Shown here one piece after another: positions 33,248-42,306 of a DNA stretch of 64,000 nucleotides. Made by a program: the position numbers and the translations under genes. The stretch comes from Faecalispora anaeroviscerum. Its GTDB lineage: Bacteria > Bacillota > Clostridia > Oscillospirales > Acutalibacteraceae. The notes under the pieces are model-generated. The model searched no databases and had not been told where the DNA came from. It saw only the letters and a program-made list of their open reading frames with translations. The first letter of the stretch is position 1, and each line of letters starts with the position of its first letter. The stretch spans positions 1,798,001 to 1,862,000 of the forward strand of contig NZ_CANOOQ010000001.1 in assembly GCF_947568225.1 (NCBI RefSeq), read 5' to 3'.

Positions 33248-33566
33248 AGAATGTACCTCCTTGGTAAAGCTTGTAATAACTTGTCATAAGTGTAACACTT
33301 TTGTAACATATTGCAAGCTGTAAATTCTGGCAGCTTTCCTGCCGAAATTGAACAGGTACAAAAGCAACGCTAAAAAAGCAATGGTTCAGCCGGTCAATCA
33401 CGCGCCGTATTCCCTTGAAAAAACGTCGGGAAACGCCTCTTAAGGCAGGGCGGCGGTGCTTTGTCTTGTAAATAATGTTAAAAGCAGTATCTTCTGGCAT
33501 TTTGCTTTTCTCCGCTTTGACTTTCCGCTATAATGAAAGAATCAACCGTAGGAGGGACTTTCGTTC
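33248..33566. other. Intergenic region between CAP gene and HAD phosphatase gene (divergent)
   Basis: Upstream of the CAP gene, direct GTTACA repeats occur (33284-33312 on the reverse strand, TGTTACAAAAGTGTTACA). No promoter is unambiguous. The remainder shows nothing identifiable. Confidence 0.3.
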
Positions 33567-34217
33567 ATGCAGGAACCTTATTTTATATTTGATCTGGATT
33601 CAACCGTCACCCGGGAAGAGCTGCTTCCGCTGCTGGCTCAGCAGATCGGAATGGAACAAAAATCGAGTGAGATTACAGAGCAGGCCAGACGCGGCCTTCT
33701 CCCCTTTGAAGAGAGCTTTCGGCTGCAAATTGAGCTGCTGCGTCAAATCCCCATTGCTGACGCCCAAAAAATTGCCGGCGAGATTGCCCTGAACGAGCGC
33801 CTGGCTGCCTGGATTCGCGTTCACCGCGAGCGCTGCTTTTTAGCGACTGAGCACCCGGATGTATGGACGCAGCCGCTGCTACGCCGTCTTCAAATGGAGG
33901 GGCGATGTTTTTCCTCCAAAACCATTACGAGAAACGGATACATAGACCGTATTTCCTATTATCTGAACAAAAAGGAGATTGTGGGGCATTTCCCCACTCC
34001 TGTTGTGGCCGTCGGCGACGGGGCCAGTGACGCCGAAATGCTGAGCCTGGCCAGCGTAGGGATCGGCTTTGGCGGTTCACGCCCAATAGCGCCCACTGCG
34101 CGCGACAGCGCCGATTACTGCGTGTTTGACGAGCAGCAGCTCTGCGCTTTGCTCGATCATTTGGCCTGTCTTCAGCCAATCGCATCCACAGCGGCTCCCT
34201 CTTTGCTGCGGATTTAA
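33567..34217 (+). CDS. HAD-superfamily phosphatase (SerB-like subfamily)
   Basis: 216 residues. Motif I FDLDSTVT (residues 8-15; nucleophile DLDST), then a small helical cap, motif III around SKTITRNGY, and motif IV VAVGDGASDAEML. This arrangement resembles phosphoserine phosphatases, with GDGxxD in the last motif. The substrate is not determined; phosphoserine or another small phosphomonoester is possible. ATG follows AGGAGGG. Single-gene unit with a terminator about 95 bp behind. Confidence 0.75.
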   Translation: MQEPYFIFDLDSTVTREELLPLLAQQIGMEQKSSEITEQARRGLLPFEESFRLQIELLRQIPIADAQKIAGEIALNERLAAWIRVHRERCFLATEHPDVWTQPLLRRLQMEGRCFSSKTITRNGYIDRISYYLNKKEIVGHFPTPVVAVGDGASDAEMLSLASVGIGFGGSRPIAPTARDSADYCVFDEQQLCALLDHLACLQPIASTAAPSLLRI

Positions 34218-34311
34218 GATTTCTTCAGCCGTGGTTTATACCATTTGCAAGAAAACAATTACCACTGCTTCATGACGAGTAAAACGCGGGGTATCTGAAG
34301 CCATAGCACAG

Positions 34312-34340
34312 AAAAAGCCGGGGAGCATCCCCGGCTTTTT
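34312..34340. terminator. Bidirectional terminator
   Basis: AAAAAGCCGGGGA / TCCCCGGCTTTTTT, A-run before and T-run after. It separates the convergent HAD and DUF3783 genes. Confidence 0.85.
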
Positions 34341-34342
34341 TA

Positions 34343-34780
34343 TTATTCAGTAGCTTGTGCCTGTTCGGCCGTTGCATTTTCCTGCTGCTCCTGCAGCTGG
34401 CGGCGGATTGCCTCGCGCTCACGGGACAGCTCGTGCAGAAGCTCCTCAAACGACCAGGTGCGGTTTGTGTCGGTCACGACCGCTTTCATCGCCTGATTCC
34501 GGGGATCAACCGTGTGCAGACGATTCAGCACCTGATCCAGCCGATTGGAGGTAAAGCCGGAAAACACCATGGCACTGCGCTCCGGGATTTCTCCGTCATA
34601 GCTCTTCCCTTCGGGTGAAGCGGACGCAAGCGCTCCCACCGTTTCGCCGAGCTGCTCCTGTGTCACAGGCCGGCAGGGAATTCCCGCCCGGCTGAATGCC
34701 TCTATTGCGCTTTTCCCCAGTTCTGTATCTTCTGTCAGGCGGTATAGTAAAACCACCTCTTGTACTACTCTAGCTTTCAT
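34343..34780 (-). CDS. DUF3783-containing protein
   Basis: 145 residues. The C-terminal half matches the DUF3783 pattern (MVFSGFTSNRLDQVLNRLHT, then MKAVVTDTNRTWSFEELLHELSREREA; core AVVTDTNRTWSFEELL), a small family in Clostridia of unknown role. The N-terminal half (VVLLYRLTEDTELGKSAIEAF) resembles a flavodoxin-like beta-alpha start. The tail is a glutamine/alanine-rich helix. Its ATG overlaps the stop of the upstream SDR gene by 4 bp, so the two are translated together. Confidence 0.75.
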   Translation of the reverse strand: MKARVVQEVVLLYRLTEDTELGKSAIEAFSRAGIPCRPVTQEQLGETVGALASASPEGKSYDGEIPERSAMVFSGFTSNRLDQVLNRLHTVDPRNQAMKAVVTDTNRTWSFEELLHELSREREAIRRQLQEQQENATAEQAQATE

Positions 34781-35586
34781 CTCTTCTGTTCCGGCGCGTC
34801 AGACGCGCCACTCCTTTCTGCTTGATTGGGCTTTGGCCCCTGCTTTCTCTTCTGTAAATGATAAGAAATTCGGAGCAGGAGCGCATCCGGTATCGCGCGC
34901 ATCAAAAGCTTTGACACCTTCATCGTGCTGCCGGGAATGATCACCGGCTGGCGGGAGAACATCTGCTGAATCGCAATCATCGCTACACGCTGGCTCGACA
35001 TGCTGCGAACGCTGAAGCGCACGTCTGCCACCTGGTCAAACTCCGTATTCACCGGACCGGGGCAAAGGGTCCCGATATACACGTGGCTCCCCCGGCGGCG
35101 CAGCTCTTCGCCCACAGCCTGCGTCAGCCGCAGCACATACGCTTTGGACGCGTAATAGGAGGAAAGCAGCGGGCCGGGCAAAAACGCCGCGCTCGACGCT
35201 ACATTGAGGATATACCCGGAATCCCGGTTCAGAAAATCGCGCAGGAACAGCTTTGTGAGGATATGCACCGCGCGGACGTTGACATCCAGCAGTTCCAGCT
35301 CTCGGTGCAGATCTGTTTCCGCAAAGGAACCAAACAAGCCGAAGCCTGCATTGTTAATGAGAATATCGATGTTTTCTCCTCTGGTCTGCTCGTACAGATC
35401 AAAGCAAGCCTGTTCCTGCCCCAAATCGGCGCAAATAATTTTCACCTGCGAGGGCAGCAGATGCTGCAGCTCCTCCAGCCGTTCCTTGCGGCGGGCCACC
35501 AGAATCAGGTCATAGCCGCGGCGGCTCAGAATTTTGGCCATGTCACGGCCGATTCCCGAACTGGCCCCTGTAATCAATGCTTTCAT
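34777..35586 (-). CDS. Short-chain dehydrogenase/reductase
   Basis: 269 residues, classical SDR. Cofactor motif TGASSGIG (residues 6-13) with ARRKER suggesting NADP(H). NNAG at about 84, catalytic Ser in SSAAFLPGPLLSSYYASKA and YxxxK in YYASK (about 154-158). After the dehydrogenase core a longer C-terminal helix (SKLLMRAIPDALLLRISYHLQKRK) resembles the DltE/YqjQ-like group. The ATG at 35586 follows AAGGAGTGGAAACG; the longer frame to 35652 lacks a ribosome site. Coupled to the DUF3783 gene. Confidence 0.85.
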   Translation of the reverse strand: MKALITGASSGIGRDMAKILSRRGYDLILVARRKERLEELQHLLPSQVKIICADLGQEQACFDLYEQTRGENIDILINNAGFGLFGSFAETDLHRELELLDVNVRAVHILTKLFLRDFLNRDSGYILNVASSAAFLPGPLLSSYYASKAYVLRLTQAVGEELRRRGSHVYIGTLCPGPVNTEFDQVADVRFSVRSMSSQRVAMIAIQQMFSRQPVIIPGSTMKVSKLLMRAIPDALLLRISYHLQKRKQGPKPNQAERSGASDAPEQKR

Positions 35587-35793
35587 CGTTTCCACTCCTT
35601 CCCCCAGCGGCGGGCGAATTGAATTATTTCTCATACTATCATAAATCAGCAAATAAGCTTACAAAGACATTATCTGAATCCGTAGAATCACCAAGCGGAT
35701 GATTTCATCCGCTCTCAGCCGCCCGAAGCTTCCCTTCGAATCCGTAAAGCTATTATATCGCATCTTTTTCCGTACGCCAACCGTTTTTAGAAA

Positions 35794-35834
35794 GAAAAAA
35801 TGAGGTCGGGTTCTCTCTGGAATCCGGCCTCATT
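35794..35834 (-). terminator. Terminator of the P-type ATPase gene
   Basis: Leftward ATGAGGCCGG / CCCGACCTCAT-type stem (35833-35800) followed by U6 (35799-35794). Confidence 0.75.
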
Positions 35835-35862
35835 ATAAAGCTGTGATCAAAACAAATCCTGC

Positions 35863-38550
35863 TTAATCCTTTTTGGCGATCGCATGCTGAATTGCTTTGA
35901 TGATTTCCACTGCCACCAGCGGAACAAAAGCCAGACCGATCACGATCAGCCATGCCTCCATATGCATAAAGTCAACATTGAAGACACCATTGAGAGACGG
36001 AACCAGCAGTACCACCAGCATCAAAGCCAGAGACGCCAGGAACGCACCGTTCATGTACTTGTTAGTGAAGAAGCCAACCTTAAACAGCGAGTGGCTGGAA
36101 CGGATGTTGAACGCGTGGATCAGCTGAGAGATCGCCAACACGGCAAACGCCATGCTCTCGCCCAATACAATATCGATTCCCTGTGCATTCGGGCTAATCG
36201 GGGTGATGACGCGGGTACCAAGATAGTATGCAACCAGCGTAATGGTACCGATAATCACACCCTGAACAATTGCCATAGCACCTACCCCGTGGGCAAAGAT
36301 GCTCTCGGACTTCGAGCGGGGCTTACGGCTCATCACGTCGAACTCAACCGGCTCCATGCCCAGCGCAAGCGCCGGCAGGCTGTCTGTTACGAGGTTGATC
36401 CACAGCAGCTGGACAGGCATCAGCGGAGATTCCTTCCACAGCAGCATTGCAACAAACACGGTAATAACCTCGCCCAGGTTGCACGACAACAGGAAGTGAA
36501 CCGCTTTGCGGATATTGTCATAAATACCGCGGCCTTCCTTAACGGCCGTAACAATCGTAGAGAAGTTGTCGTCCGTTAGTGTCATGGCGGCAGCGCCCTT
36601 GGCTACGTCGGTACCGGTAATACCCATCGCGCAGCCGATATCCGCCGCTTTCAGCGCCGGAGCGTCATTTACGCCGTCGCCGGTCATCGCAACAACCTGG
36701 TCTTCCTTCTGCCACGCTTTTACAATGCGGATTTTATCCGACGGAGTAACACGGGCATACACCTTGTAATGCTTGATGTTCTCGGACAACTCTTCGTCGC
36801 TCATCGCCTGCAACTGTGCGCCAGTGATGGCCTGATCGCCCTCACGCAGGATTCCCAGATCCTTCGCAATGGCTGAAGCGGTCGCTACATGGTCACCGGT
36901 GATCATAATGGTCTGAATACCGGCCTTGTAGCACTCGGCGATGGAAGCCTTTACTTCCTGTCTTGGCGGATCAATCATACCGACCAAGCCAACAAGGGAG
37001 AGGTCTTTCTCCAGCTCGGCGGCGGTGTATTCCCGAGGCTCTTCATCGATCACCTTGCTGCCGATTGCCAGAACGCGCAGTGCATCCTGTGCCATCTGCT
37101 CGTTAGCGCGGGTAGCTGCTTCAATATCGCCAGAGGCGCAACGACCGAACAGTATGTCCGGAGCGCCCTTAACAATGACGATAATCTTACCGTCGGTTTT
37201 TACCACGGTTGTCATCAGCTTACGGTCGGAGTCAAACGGAACCTCGCCAATTCTGGGAGCGGAGCAATCCAGCTCTGAGCGGTGGATATCGTTGCGCATG
37301 GCGCAGGCTACGATAGCGGTTTCAGTCGGGTCACCCAAGTGCTTCTCCGTTCCGTCCTCCTCAATGCGCACAATACCGTCTGTGCACAGGGTTCCCAAAC
37401 GCAACAGAGAAAGAGTCTCATCAGAAAGGTCGCCATCCAGCGGAACGACGCCCTGCTTTTCGGTATACGCCTTTACCAGAGTCATGCGGTTCTGGGTCAA
37501 AGTTCCGGTTTTATCAGAGCAAATAACAGAGGTGCAACCCAGTGTTTCAACCGCAGGCAGCTGACGGATGATTGCGTTTTTCTCAACCATGCGCTGTACG
37601 CCGATCGCGAGCACGATGGTAACAATTGCCGGCAGACCTTCGGGGATTGCCGCAACAGCCAGAGAAACAGCCGTCATAAACATTTCAAGAATACCGGTTA
37701 CCGCATCTTCGCCATCCATCGGGCCGACCACGTCGATCAAGCCAACGACGAATACGATCGCACAGATCACCAGAGTGAGGATACCCAGGTATTTACCGAG
37801 CTGAGCCAGCTTCTGCTGCAGCGGGGTCATACCCTTCTCTTCCTCATCCAGCAGTGCGGCGATCTTGCCCATTTCGGTTTCCATACCGGTACCGATCACA
37901 AGCGCCTTGGCGGTACCATAAGAAACCGCGCAGCCAGAATGTACCATGTTAAAGCGGTCGCCCAGAGGGGCGTCTACTTTTATGTCGTCCGTTGCTATTT
38001 TGTCTGCTGGAACAGATTCACCGGTAAGAGCCGCTTCGTCACATTTGAGGCTGGAGCTGCGAATCAGTCGGCAGTCTGCCGGAACAAAGTCGCCCGCTTC
38101 CAGTTCAACGACATCGCCGGGAACCAGATGAGAAGAAGGAATGGACTGTATCTTACCGTCACGGAGCACCTTTGCGTTGGGGGCTGTCATGTTTTTCAGC
38201 GCTTCCAGAGCGGCTTCCGCTCGGCTCTCCTGAATCACACCCATCACACCGTTTAGCACGACGATCAATACGATTACGATGGGCTCAATCCACTCAGCCT
38301 CATGGCCAATCATCGTGTTGTAGATACTAAGTACAACAGAAATCAAGGCCGCAACCATCAGGATGATAATCATAACATCCTTCATCTGGTCCATAAAACG
38401 CTGGAAGAAGGTACGGGGCGGCTTTTCGTTCAGCTTATTTAGACCATATTTCTGAAGGCGGGATTCTGCCTCCGAAGTGGTCAGACCAAGCTTGAAGTCC
38501 GTTTTCAGGGTTTCCTGAATTTTTTCTAGAGCTTCAGCGTGCCAATTCAT
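35863..38550 (-). CDS. P-type calcium-transporting ATPase (SERCA/PMCA-like)
   Basis: 895 residues, ten-helix P2A-type pump. Cytosolic N-terminal domain (LTTSEAESRLQKYGLNKL), actuator motif LTGESVP, M4 ion-site PEGLPAIV, phosphorylation site SDKTGTLTQN, ATP-binding KGAPD, hinge TGDGVNDAPALK, and M6 with NLVTDSLPALALG. The PEGLP and NxxTD motifs are those of Ca2+ pumps rather than heavy-metal or K+ pumps. Likely exports Ca2+, possibly Mn2+. The ATG at 38550 is behind GGAGG at a longer-than-usual spacing (about 15 nt, AATTATTGGAGGTTGACATC; TTGGAGG). A long leader precedes it. Confidence 0.92.
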   Translation of the reverse strand: MNWHAEALEKIQETLKTDFKLGLTTSEAESRLQKYGLNKLNEKPPRTFFQRFMDQMKDVMIIILMVAALISVVLSIYNTMIGHEAEWIEPIVIVLIVVLNGVMGVIQESRAEAALEALKNMTAPNAKVLRDGKIQSIPSSHLVPGDVVELEAGDFVPADCRLIRSSSLKCDEAALTGESVPADKIATDDIKVDAPLGDRFNMVHSGCAVSYGTAKALVIGTGMETEMGKIAALLDEEEKGMTPLQQKLAQLGKYLGILTLVICAIVFVVGLIDVVGPMDGEDAVTGILEMFMTAVSLAVAAIPEGLPAIVTIVLAIGVQRMVEKNAIIRQLPAVETLGCTSVICSDKTGTLTQNRMTLVKAYTEKQGVVPLDGDLSDETLSLLRLGTLCTDGIVRIEEDGTEKHLGDPTETAIVACAMRNDIHRSELDCSAPRIGEVPFDSDRKLMTTVVKTDGKIIVIVKGAPDILFGRCASGDIEAATRANEQMAQDALRVLAIGSKVIDEEPREYTAAELEKDLSLVGLVGMIDPPRQEVKASIAECYKAGIQTIMITGDHVATASAIAKDLGILREGDQAITGAQLQAMSDEELSENIKHYKVYARVTPSDKIRIVKAWQKEDQVVAMTGDGVNDAPALKAADIGCAMGITGTDVAKGAAAMTLTDDNFSTIVTAVKEGRGIYDNIRKAVHFLLSCNLGEVITVFVAMLLWKESPLMPVQLLWINLVTDSLPALALGMEPVEFDVMSRKPRSKSESIFAHGVGAMAIVQGVIIGTITLVAYYLGTRVITPISPNAQGIDIVLGESMAFAVLAISQLIHAFNIRSSHSLFKVGFFTNKYMNGAFLASLALMLVVLLVPSLNGVFNVDFMHMEAWLIVIGLAFVPLVAVEIIKAIQHAIAKKD

Positions 38551-39053
38551 TCCTAGATGTCAACCTCCAATAATTTTGAATTTGACCATAGCCAATCAAG
38601 TATAGCCGGGCCGGGCTTTTCCGGTGAATTGCAAGAGAGTGTTTTTCCTCCGTCAAAAAAGCGACCGCCTTTGTTTGAAAAATAACAGCGTTCTTCCCCC
38701 GAAAAAAATGTCAAATCAAACAAAAAGACGGGAGCGCCAGGCAGCAATCCCGAAAAAAAATGTAGCTAGAACCCATATAGCACAGTCATTCCCCACAATA
38801 TGAATTCAGTTCCTGTTACAAAATCTATTATCTCTCATAAGACATTATTTGTCCAGTGCTTTTTCAAAAATTTCGTTCGATTTTTGAATTTTTTTGCTTC
38901 GCGTCCCGCATTTTTTTGCCTTTAAGACCGCATTTTGTACAAAAAGACGCACCAAAGGCCAAAAAAGGGTGGCCATGCCGCGCTTTTGTAGAATAAAACG
39001 ACACAAAAAAGAAAATTGTTACCAATACTTTGTTTAAAAAAAGACGCTCTAAT
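38551..39053 (-). other. About 500-nt leader of the Ca2+-ATPase gene
   Basis: The leftward transcript from the promoter at 39060-39088 would carry about 500 untranslated nt. Stems seen: TTCAAAAAT/ATTTTTGAA (about 38863-38888), and several U-rich runs near 38700-38720 and 38910. A known ion riboswitch was not identified. Confidence 0.4.
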
Positions 39054-39059
39054 GTTACT

Positions 39060-39088
39060 ATTATAATAGAGAATGTGTTTTCTGTCTA
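39060..39088 (-). promoter_or_regulatory. Promoter upstream of the Ca2+-ATPase leader
   Basis: Leftward TAGACA (39088-39083), 17-bp spacer, TATAAT (39065-39060). The -10 lies inside the palindrome CTATTATAATAG (39058-39069), so a rightward -10 also exists there. Confidence 0.55.
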
Positions 39089-39310
39089 GAATTTTTATAC
39101 AAATATTATTTGATCCCCTGTTTTTTTAATGTTCTTTTACTCAATAATGAATAAAAGTGCCCTACTGGCCACAAATTTCATCTGTCATTTCCCCAGTTCC
39201 GTCGGGGAAGCGACGCAGTATTGTAACAATTTCGGTTAGAAAAAACAATTCTTGCAAAGCACCTTTTGGGCCGATATAATGAAAATAACTTTTCACGGAA
39301 AGGAAAGCAC

Positions 39311-40291
39311 ATGATGCACCAATGGAAGATTGGAATTCTCGGTACCGGCGGCATTGCTGAAAAAATGGCTTACACTCTGAGCCGCATGCCCGAGGTACTC
39401 CTGCTTGCGGCAGCGGCCAGAGATGAGGAACGAGCCCGCGCGTTTGCACAGCGGTTCGGCGTACCGAGGGCTTACGGCTCTTACCTGGCTCTGGCACAGG
39501 ATCCGGACATCGACCTGATCTACATTGCCACCCCGAACAATTATCACCGGGAACACGCCCTGCTTTGCCTGAATAATGGAAAGCACGTGCTGTGCGAAAA
39601 GCCCTTTACTATGAATGAAGCCGAAGCCTTAGAGGTGTTCGCCAAGGCGGCCGAACGGCGGCTCCTTGTTACCGAAGCCCTCTGGACAAGGTATATGCCG
39701 CTTTCCGCACAGCTATGCAGATTACTCAAAGACGGCGCCATCGGCGAGCCGTTTTTGCTGCAGGCCAGCATGAGCGCACTTTCTCCCTTGCCCCGGCTGA
39801 AGGACCCTAATTTAGGCGGCGGCGCGCTGTTGGATATTGGCGTATACCTGCTTACAATCGACGCACTGGTGTTCGGCTCCGAGGTAGAAAGCATTTCCAC
39901 CAGCGTCATCCGCTCCGCCGAGGGGATCGATCTTCAAAGCTGCCTTTCCCTGCTTCATCCCGGTCAAAAACTCGCGGTACTCAGCAGCACCATGCTGGCC
40001 GTTAGTGACCGCAGGGCGTATGTATACGGCAGTAAGGGCTTTCTTACCATTGATAACCTGAATAATCCCGAGCAGATTGAAGTGTTCGATCAAAACCGCT
40101 GTTCTACGGGCGTTTACCGCCGCCCCGAGCAAATCAGTGGCATGGAATACGAGGTACGCTCATGCCTGAACGCCATTGAATACGGGCAGATGGAATGCCC
40201 CGAAATGCCCCACGCGGAAACGCTTCGTATTTTACGCAGGATGGATTCCATTCGGGCCGACTGGGGAATGCGTTACCCCTGTGAACAGTAA
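39311..40291 (+). CDS. Gfo/Idh/MocA-family oxidoreductase
   Basis: 326 residues. N-terminal Rossmann fold with GILGTGGIAEKMA (residues 7-19) and the family block IYIATPNNYHREHALLCLNNGKHVLCEKPFTMNEAEA (core CEKPFTMN). The C-terminal domain has the GGGALLDIGVYLL motif with the catalytic-site Asp/His-like positions (DIGVYLLTIDAL). Substrate probably a sugar or cyclitol derivative; undetermined. The start is ATG 39311 (MMHQW), with AAAGGAAA upstream. Single gene. Confidence 0.85.
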   Translation: MMHQWKIGILGTGGIAEKMAYTLSRMPEVLLLAAAARDEERARAFAQRFGVPRAYGSYLALAQDPDIDLIYIATPNNYHREHALLCLNNGKHVLCEKPFTMNEAEALEVFAKAAERRLLVTEALWTRYMPLSAQLCRLLKDGAIGEPFLLQASMSALSPLPRLKDPNLGGGALLDIGVYLLTIDALVFGSEVESISTSVIRSAEGIDLQSCLSLLHPGQKLAVLSSTMLAVSDRRAYVYGSKGFLTIDNLNNPEQIEVFDQNRCSTGVYRRPEQISGMEYEVRSCLNAIEYGQMECPEMPHAETLRILRRMDSIRADWGMRYPCEQ

Positions 40292-40333
40292 TCTGCACCA
40301 TACTGTATTTTTGATCCTTTTCCCTCTTTTTTC

Positions 40334-40363
40334 TTGACAGCCCGCCGACAGGAGAGTTATAAT
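40334..40363 (+). promoter_or_regulatory. Promoter of the zinc locus
   Basis: TTGACA (40334-40339), 18-bp spacer, TATAAT (40358-40363). Start near 40370. Confidence 0.75.
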
Positions 40364-40378
40364 AGCCGTATTCTAAAT

Positions 40379-40397
40379 GCAATTGAATTTCATTTGC
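40379..40397. promoter_or_regulatory. Candidate metal-repressor (Zur/AdcR-like) operator
   Basis: GCAATTGAATTTCATTTGC is a 19-bp palindrome with a single mismatched pair, centred about 18 bp after the predicted start of transcription of znuA. The site is where a zinc-dependent repressor would block. No regulator gene is in the window. Confidence 0.55.
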
Positions 40398-40422
40398 GAT
40401 TAATTTCAGCAGGAGGATGTTC

Positions 40423-41403
40423 ATGAAAAAATGGTTGCTTGGGTTCGTCAGCGCAGCGCTCTCTGCCGCTCTGCTGGCCGGCTGTGCCGGCGGTACAGGC
40501 TCTGTAAGCTCTGCGGGTGAAAGCGCATCCGGTGCAAACGAAGGAAAAAAACTCTTGGTCTACACCAGTTTTTACACGATGTACGATTTCGCGGAAAAAA
40601 TCGGCGGCGACAAAGTGACGGTTACGAATCTCGTTCCCCCGGGAACGGAGCCGCACGACTGGGAGCCTCAGCCGAACGACATTGTCGGGCTGGAGAAGGC
40701 GAACGTTTTCATTTATAACGGCGCGGGAATGGAGCACTGGGTAAACAGTGTGCTGGATTCCATCCAGAACAAAAAGCTTGTTGCGGTAGAGGCTTCCTCC
40801 GGGATTTCTCTGCTGGAGGGAACGGGCGAACACGAGGGTGAGGAAAGCCATGCCGCCGAAAGCGCGGAGGAAGTTTCCTCCACCGACCCGCATGTGTGGC
40901 TCAATCCCGAAAACGCAAAAAAAGAGATGGAAAATATCAAAAATGCGTTTGTGCAGGCCGACCCCGCCAACAAAGAGACCTACGAGGCGAATTACAGCAC
41001 CTATGCAGCAAAAGCCGATGAGTTGGACAGCCAGTTCAAAAAGATGACGAGCGAACTGAAAAACAAGGATCTGATTGTGGCGCACCAGGCCTTCGGCTAC
41101 CTTTGCAGTGCATATGGCCTCAATCAGGTGGCAATCGAGGGTCTTTCCCCCGATTCCGAGCCGGATGCCGCCCGTATGAGCGAGATCATCCAGTTCGCGA
41201 AGGAACACAAGATCACCACCATCTTCTTTGAAGAGATGGTAAATCCGAAGGTTGCGGAGACAATTGCGCAGGCCACCGGCGCCAAAACCGCTGTGCTGGA
41301 CCCCATAGAGGGCCTCAGCGATGAGAACAAAGCCAAGGGACTGGATTATTTCTCGATCATGGAGAAAAACATCGAGGCCATCCGCGAGGCGAACGGCAGC
41401 TGA
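40423..41403 (+). CDS. znuA: Zinc ABC transporter substrate-binding lipoprotein (ZnuA/AdcA type)
   Basis: 326 residues. Lipoprotein signal with lipobox LLAGC (Cys at about residue 20), then a Ser/Gly linker and the cluster A-I solute-binding fold. The three histidine ligands expected for zinc are in EPHDWEP, DPHVWLNP and AHQAFGYL; the acidic region FEEMVNPKVAETIA supplies the fourth. A short acidic/His segment (GEHEGEESHAAES) lies where the ZnuA His-loop occurs. The first ATG at 40417 lies on the AGGAGG, so the second ATG (40423) is used. Followed by znuC and znuB. Confidence 0.9.
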   Translation: MKKWLLGFVSAALSAALLAGCAGGTGSVSSAGESASGANEGKKLLVYTSFYTMYDFAEKIGGDKVTVTNLVPPGTEPHDWEPQPNDIVGLEKANVFIYNGAGMEHWVNSVLDSIQNKKLVAVEASSGISLLEGTGEHEGEESHAAESAEEVSSTDPHVWLNPENAKKEMENIKNAFVQADPANKETYEANYSTYAAKADELDSQFKKMTSELKNKDLIVAHQAFGYLCSAYGLNQVAIEGLSPDSEPDAARMSEIIQFAKEHKITTIFFEEMVNPKVAETIAQATGAKTAVLDPIEGLSDENKAKGLDYFSIMEKNIEAIREANGS

Positions 41404-41454
41404 TCTTTGGATTCACCCAAACCTCATCGAACCTCATAGAAAAGAGCGAACAGA

Positions 41455-42207
41455 ATGAATCCTATTCTTGAAGTCAACCATCTCAGCTTTGCCTACGGTT
41501 CGCAGCCAATTTTATCCGATGTCAGCTTTTCGCTGGAACGCGGCGATTTCGCGGCGATTATCGGTGTGAACGGCGCCGGCAAAAGCACGCTGATGAAGCT
41601 GCTTTTGGGCGAGCTTTCTCCCCAAGAAGGCGAAATCACGCTGTTCGGGCAGGAGCTTTCGCACTTTCGCGATTGGCCTAAGATTGGCTATGTGCCGCAG
41701 AACGGCGCCGCAGCGAGCGAGAATTTCCCCGCCACAGCGGAAGAAATTGTGCGCGCGAACCTGTATTCCCAAACCGGTTTTCTGCACTTTGGCGGAAAGC
41801 GGCAGCGCGAACAGACTCGGCACGCACTAGAATCGGTGAATATGCTGCCCTACGCCAAACGCATGCTCAGCGAGCTTTCGGGCGGGCAGCAGCAGCGGGT
41901 GATGCTGGCCAGAGTACTGGCTGCGAACCCGCGGATGATGCTTCTGGACGAACCGACCACCGGGGTGGACGCCCAAACCGTGCAATCGCTGTATGAGCTG
42001 CTGGGGCGGCTCAACCGCGAAACCGGGCTGACCATTATTATGATTACGCACGACATTGCCGGGGCGATGGATACCGTGAGCCGGGTGTTGTGCCTGGAGG
42101 ACGGCTCTTTGGTCGAGCTGAACCACGCCCAGCTGCTGGACGAGATGGGGCATCGACACAAGCACCCCATTCCCCCAAAACAAACCAACCGAACGTATTC
42201 TGTTTGA
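41455..42207 (+). CDS. znuC: Zinc ABC transporter ATP-binding protein
   Basis: 250 residues, ABC ATPase. Walker A GVNGAGKST (about residues 38-46), Q-loop VPQNGA, signature LSGGQQQRVMLARVL, Walker B MMLLDEPTTGVD and switch His ITHD. Members of the metal (ZnuC/MntB) subfamily share the SFSLERGDFAAIIGVNG start. It lies 51 bp after znuA and about 100 bp before znuB. Confidence 0.92.
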   Translation: MNPILEVNHLSFAYGSQPILSDVSFSLERGDFAAIIGVNGAGKSTLMKLLLGELSPQEGEITLFGQELSHFRDWPKIGYVPQNGAAASENFPATAEEIVRANLYSQTGFLHFGGKRQREQTRHALESVNMLPYAKRMLSELSGGQQQRVMLARVLAANPRMMLLDEPTTGVDAQTVQSLYELLGRLNRETGLTIIMITHDIAGAMDTVSRVLCLEDGSLVELNHAQLLDEMGHRHKHPIPPKQTNRTYSV

Positions 42208-42306
42208 GCGGCAGACCGCCGCCTCTTCCCGCTCCGGCAAAGCCTTGTCTTGCCGGGGCGGGCATCCTGCTTTTTTGCGACTTTCCCTCTGAAAGGATTG
42301 GTTTTA

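Noticed and set aside
38761..38776. Leftward string resembling the B. subtilis preQ1 aptamer loop (GGTTCTAGCTACA)
   Set aside because: The 3' half of the stem and the A-rich CUAA tail are missing and the downstream gene is a calcium-type ATPase; chance match.
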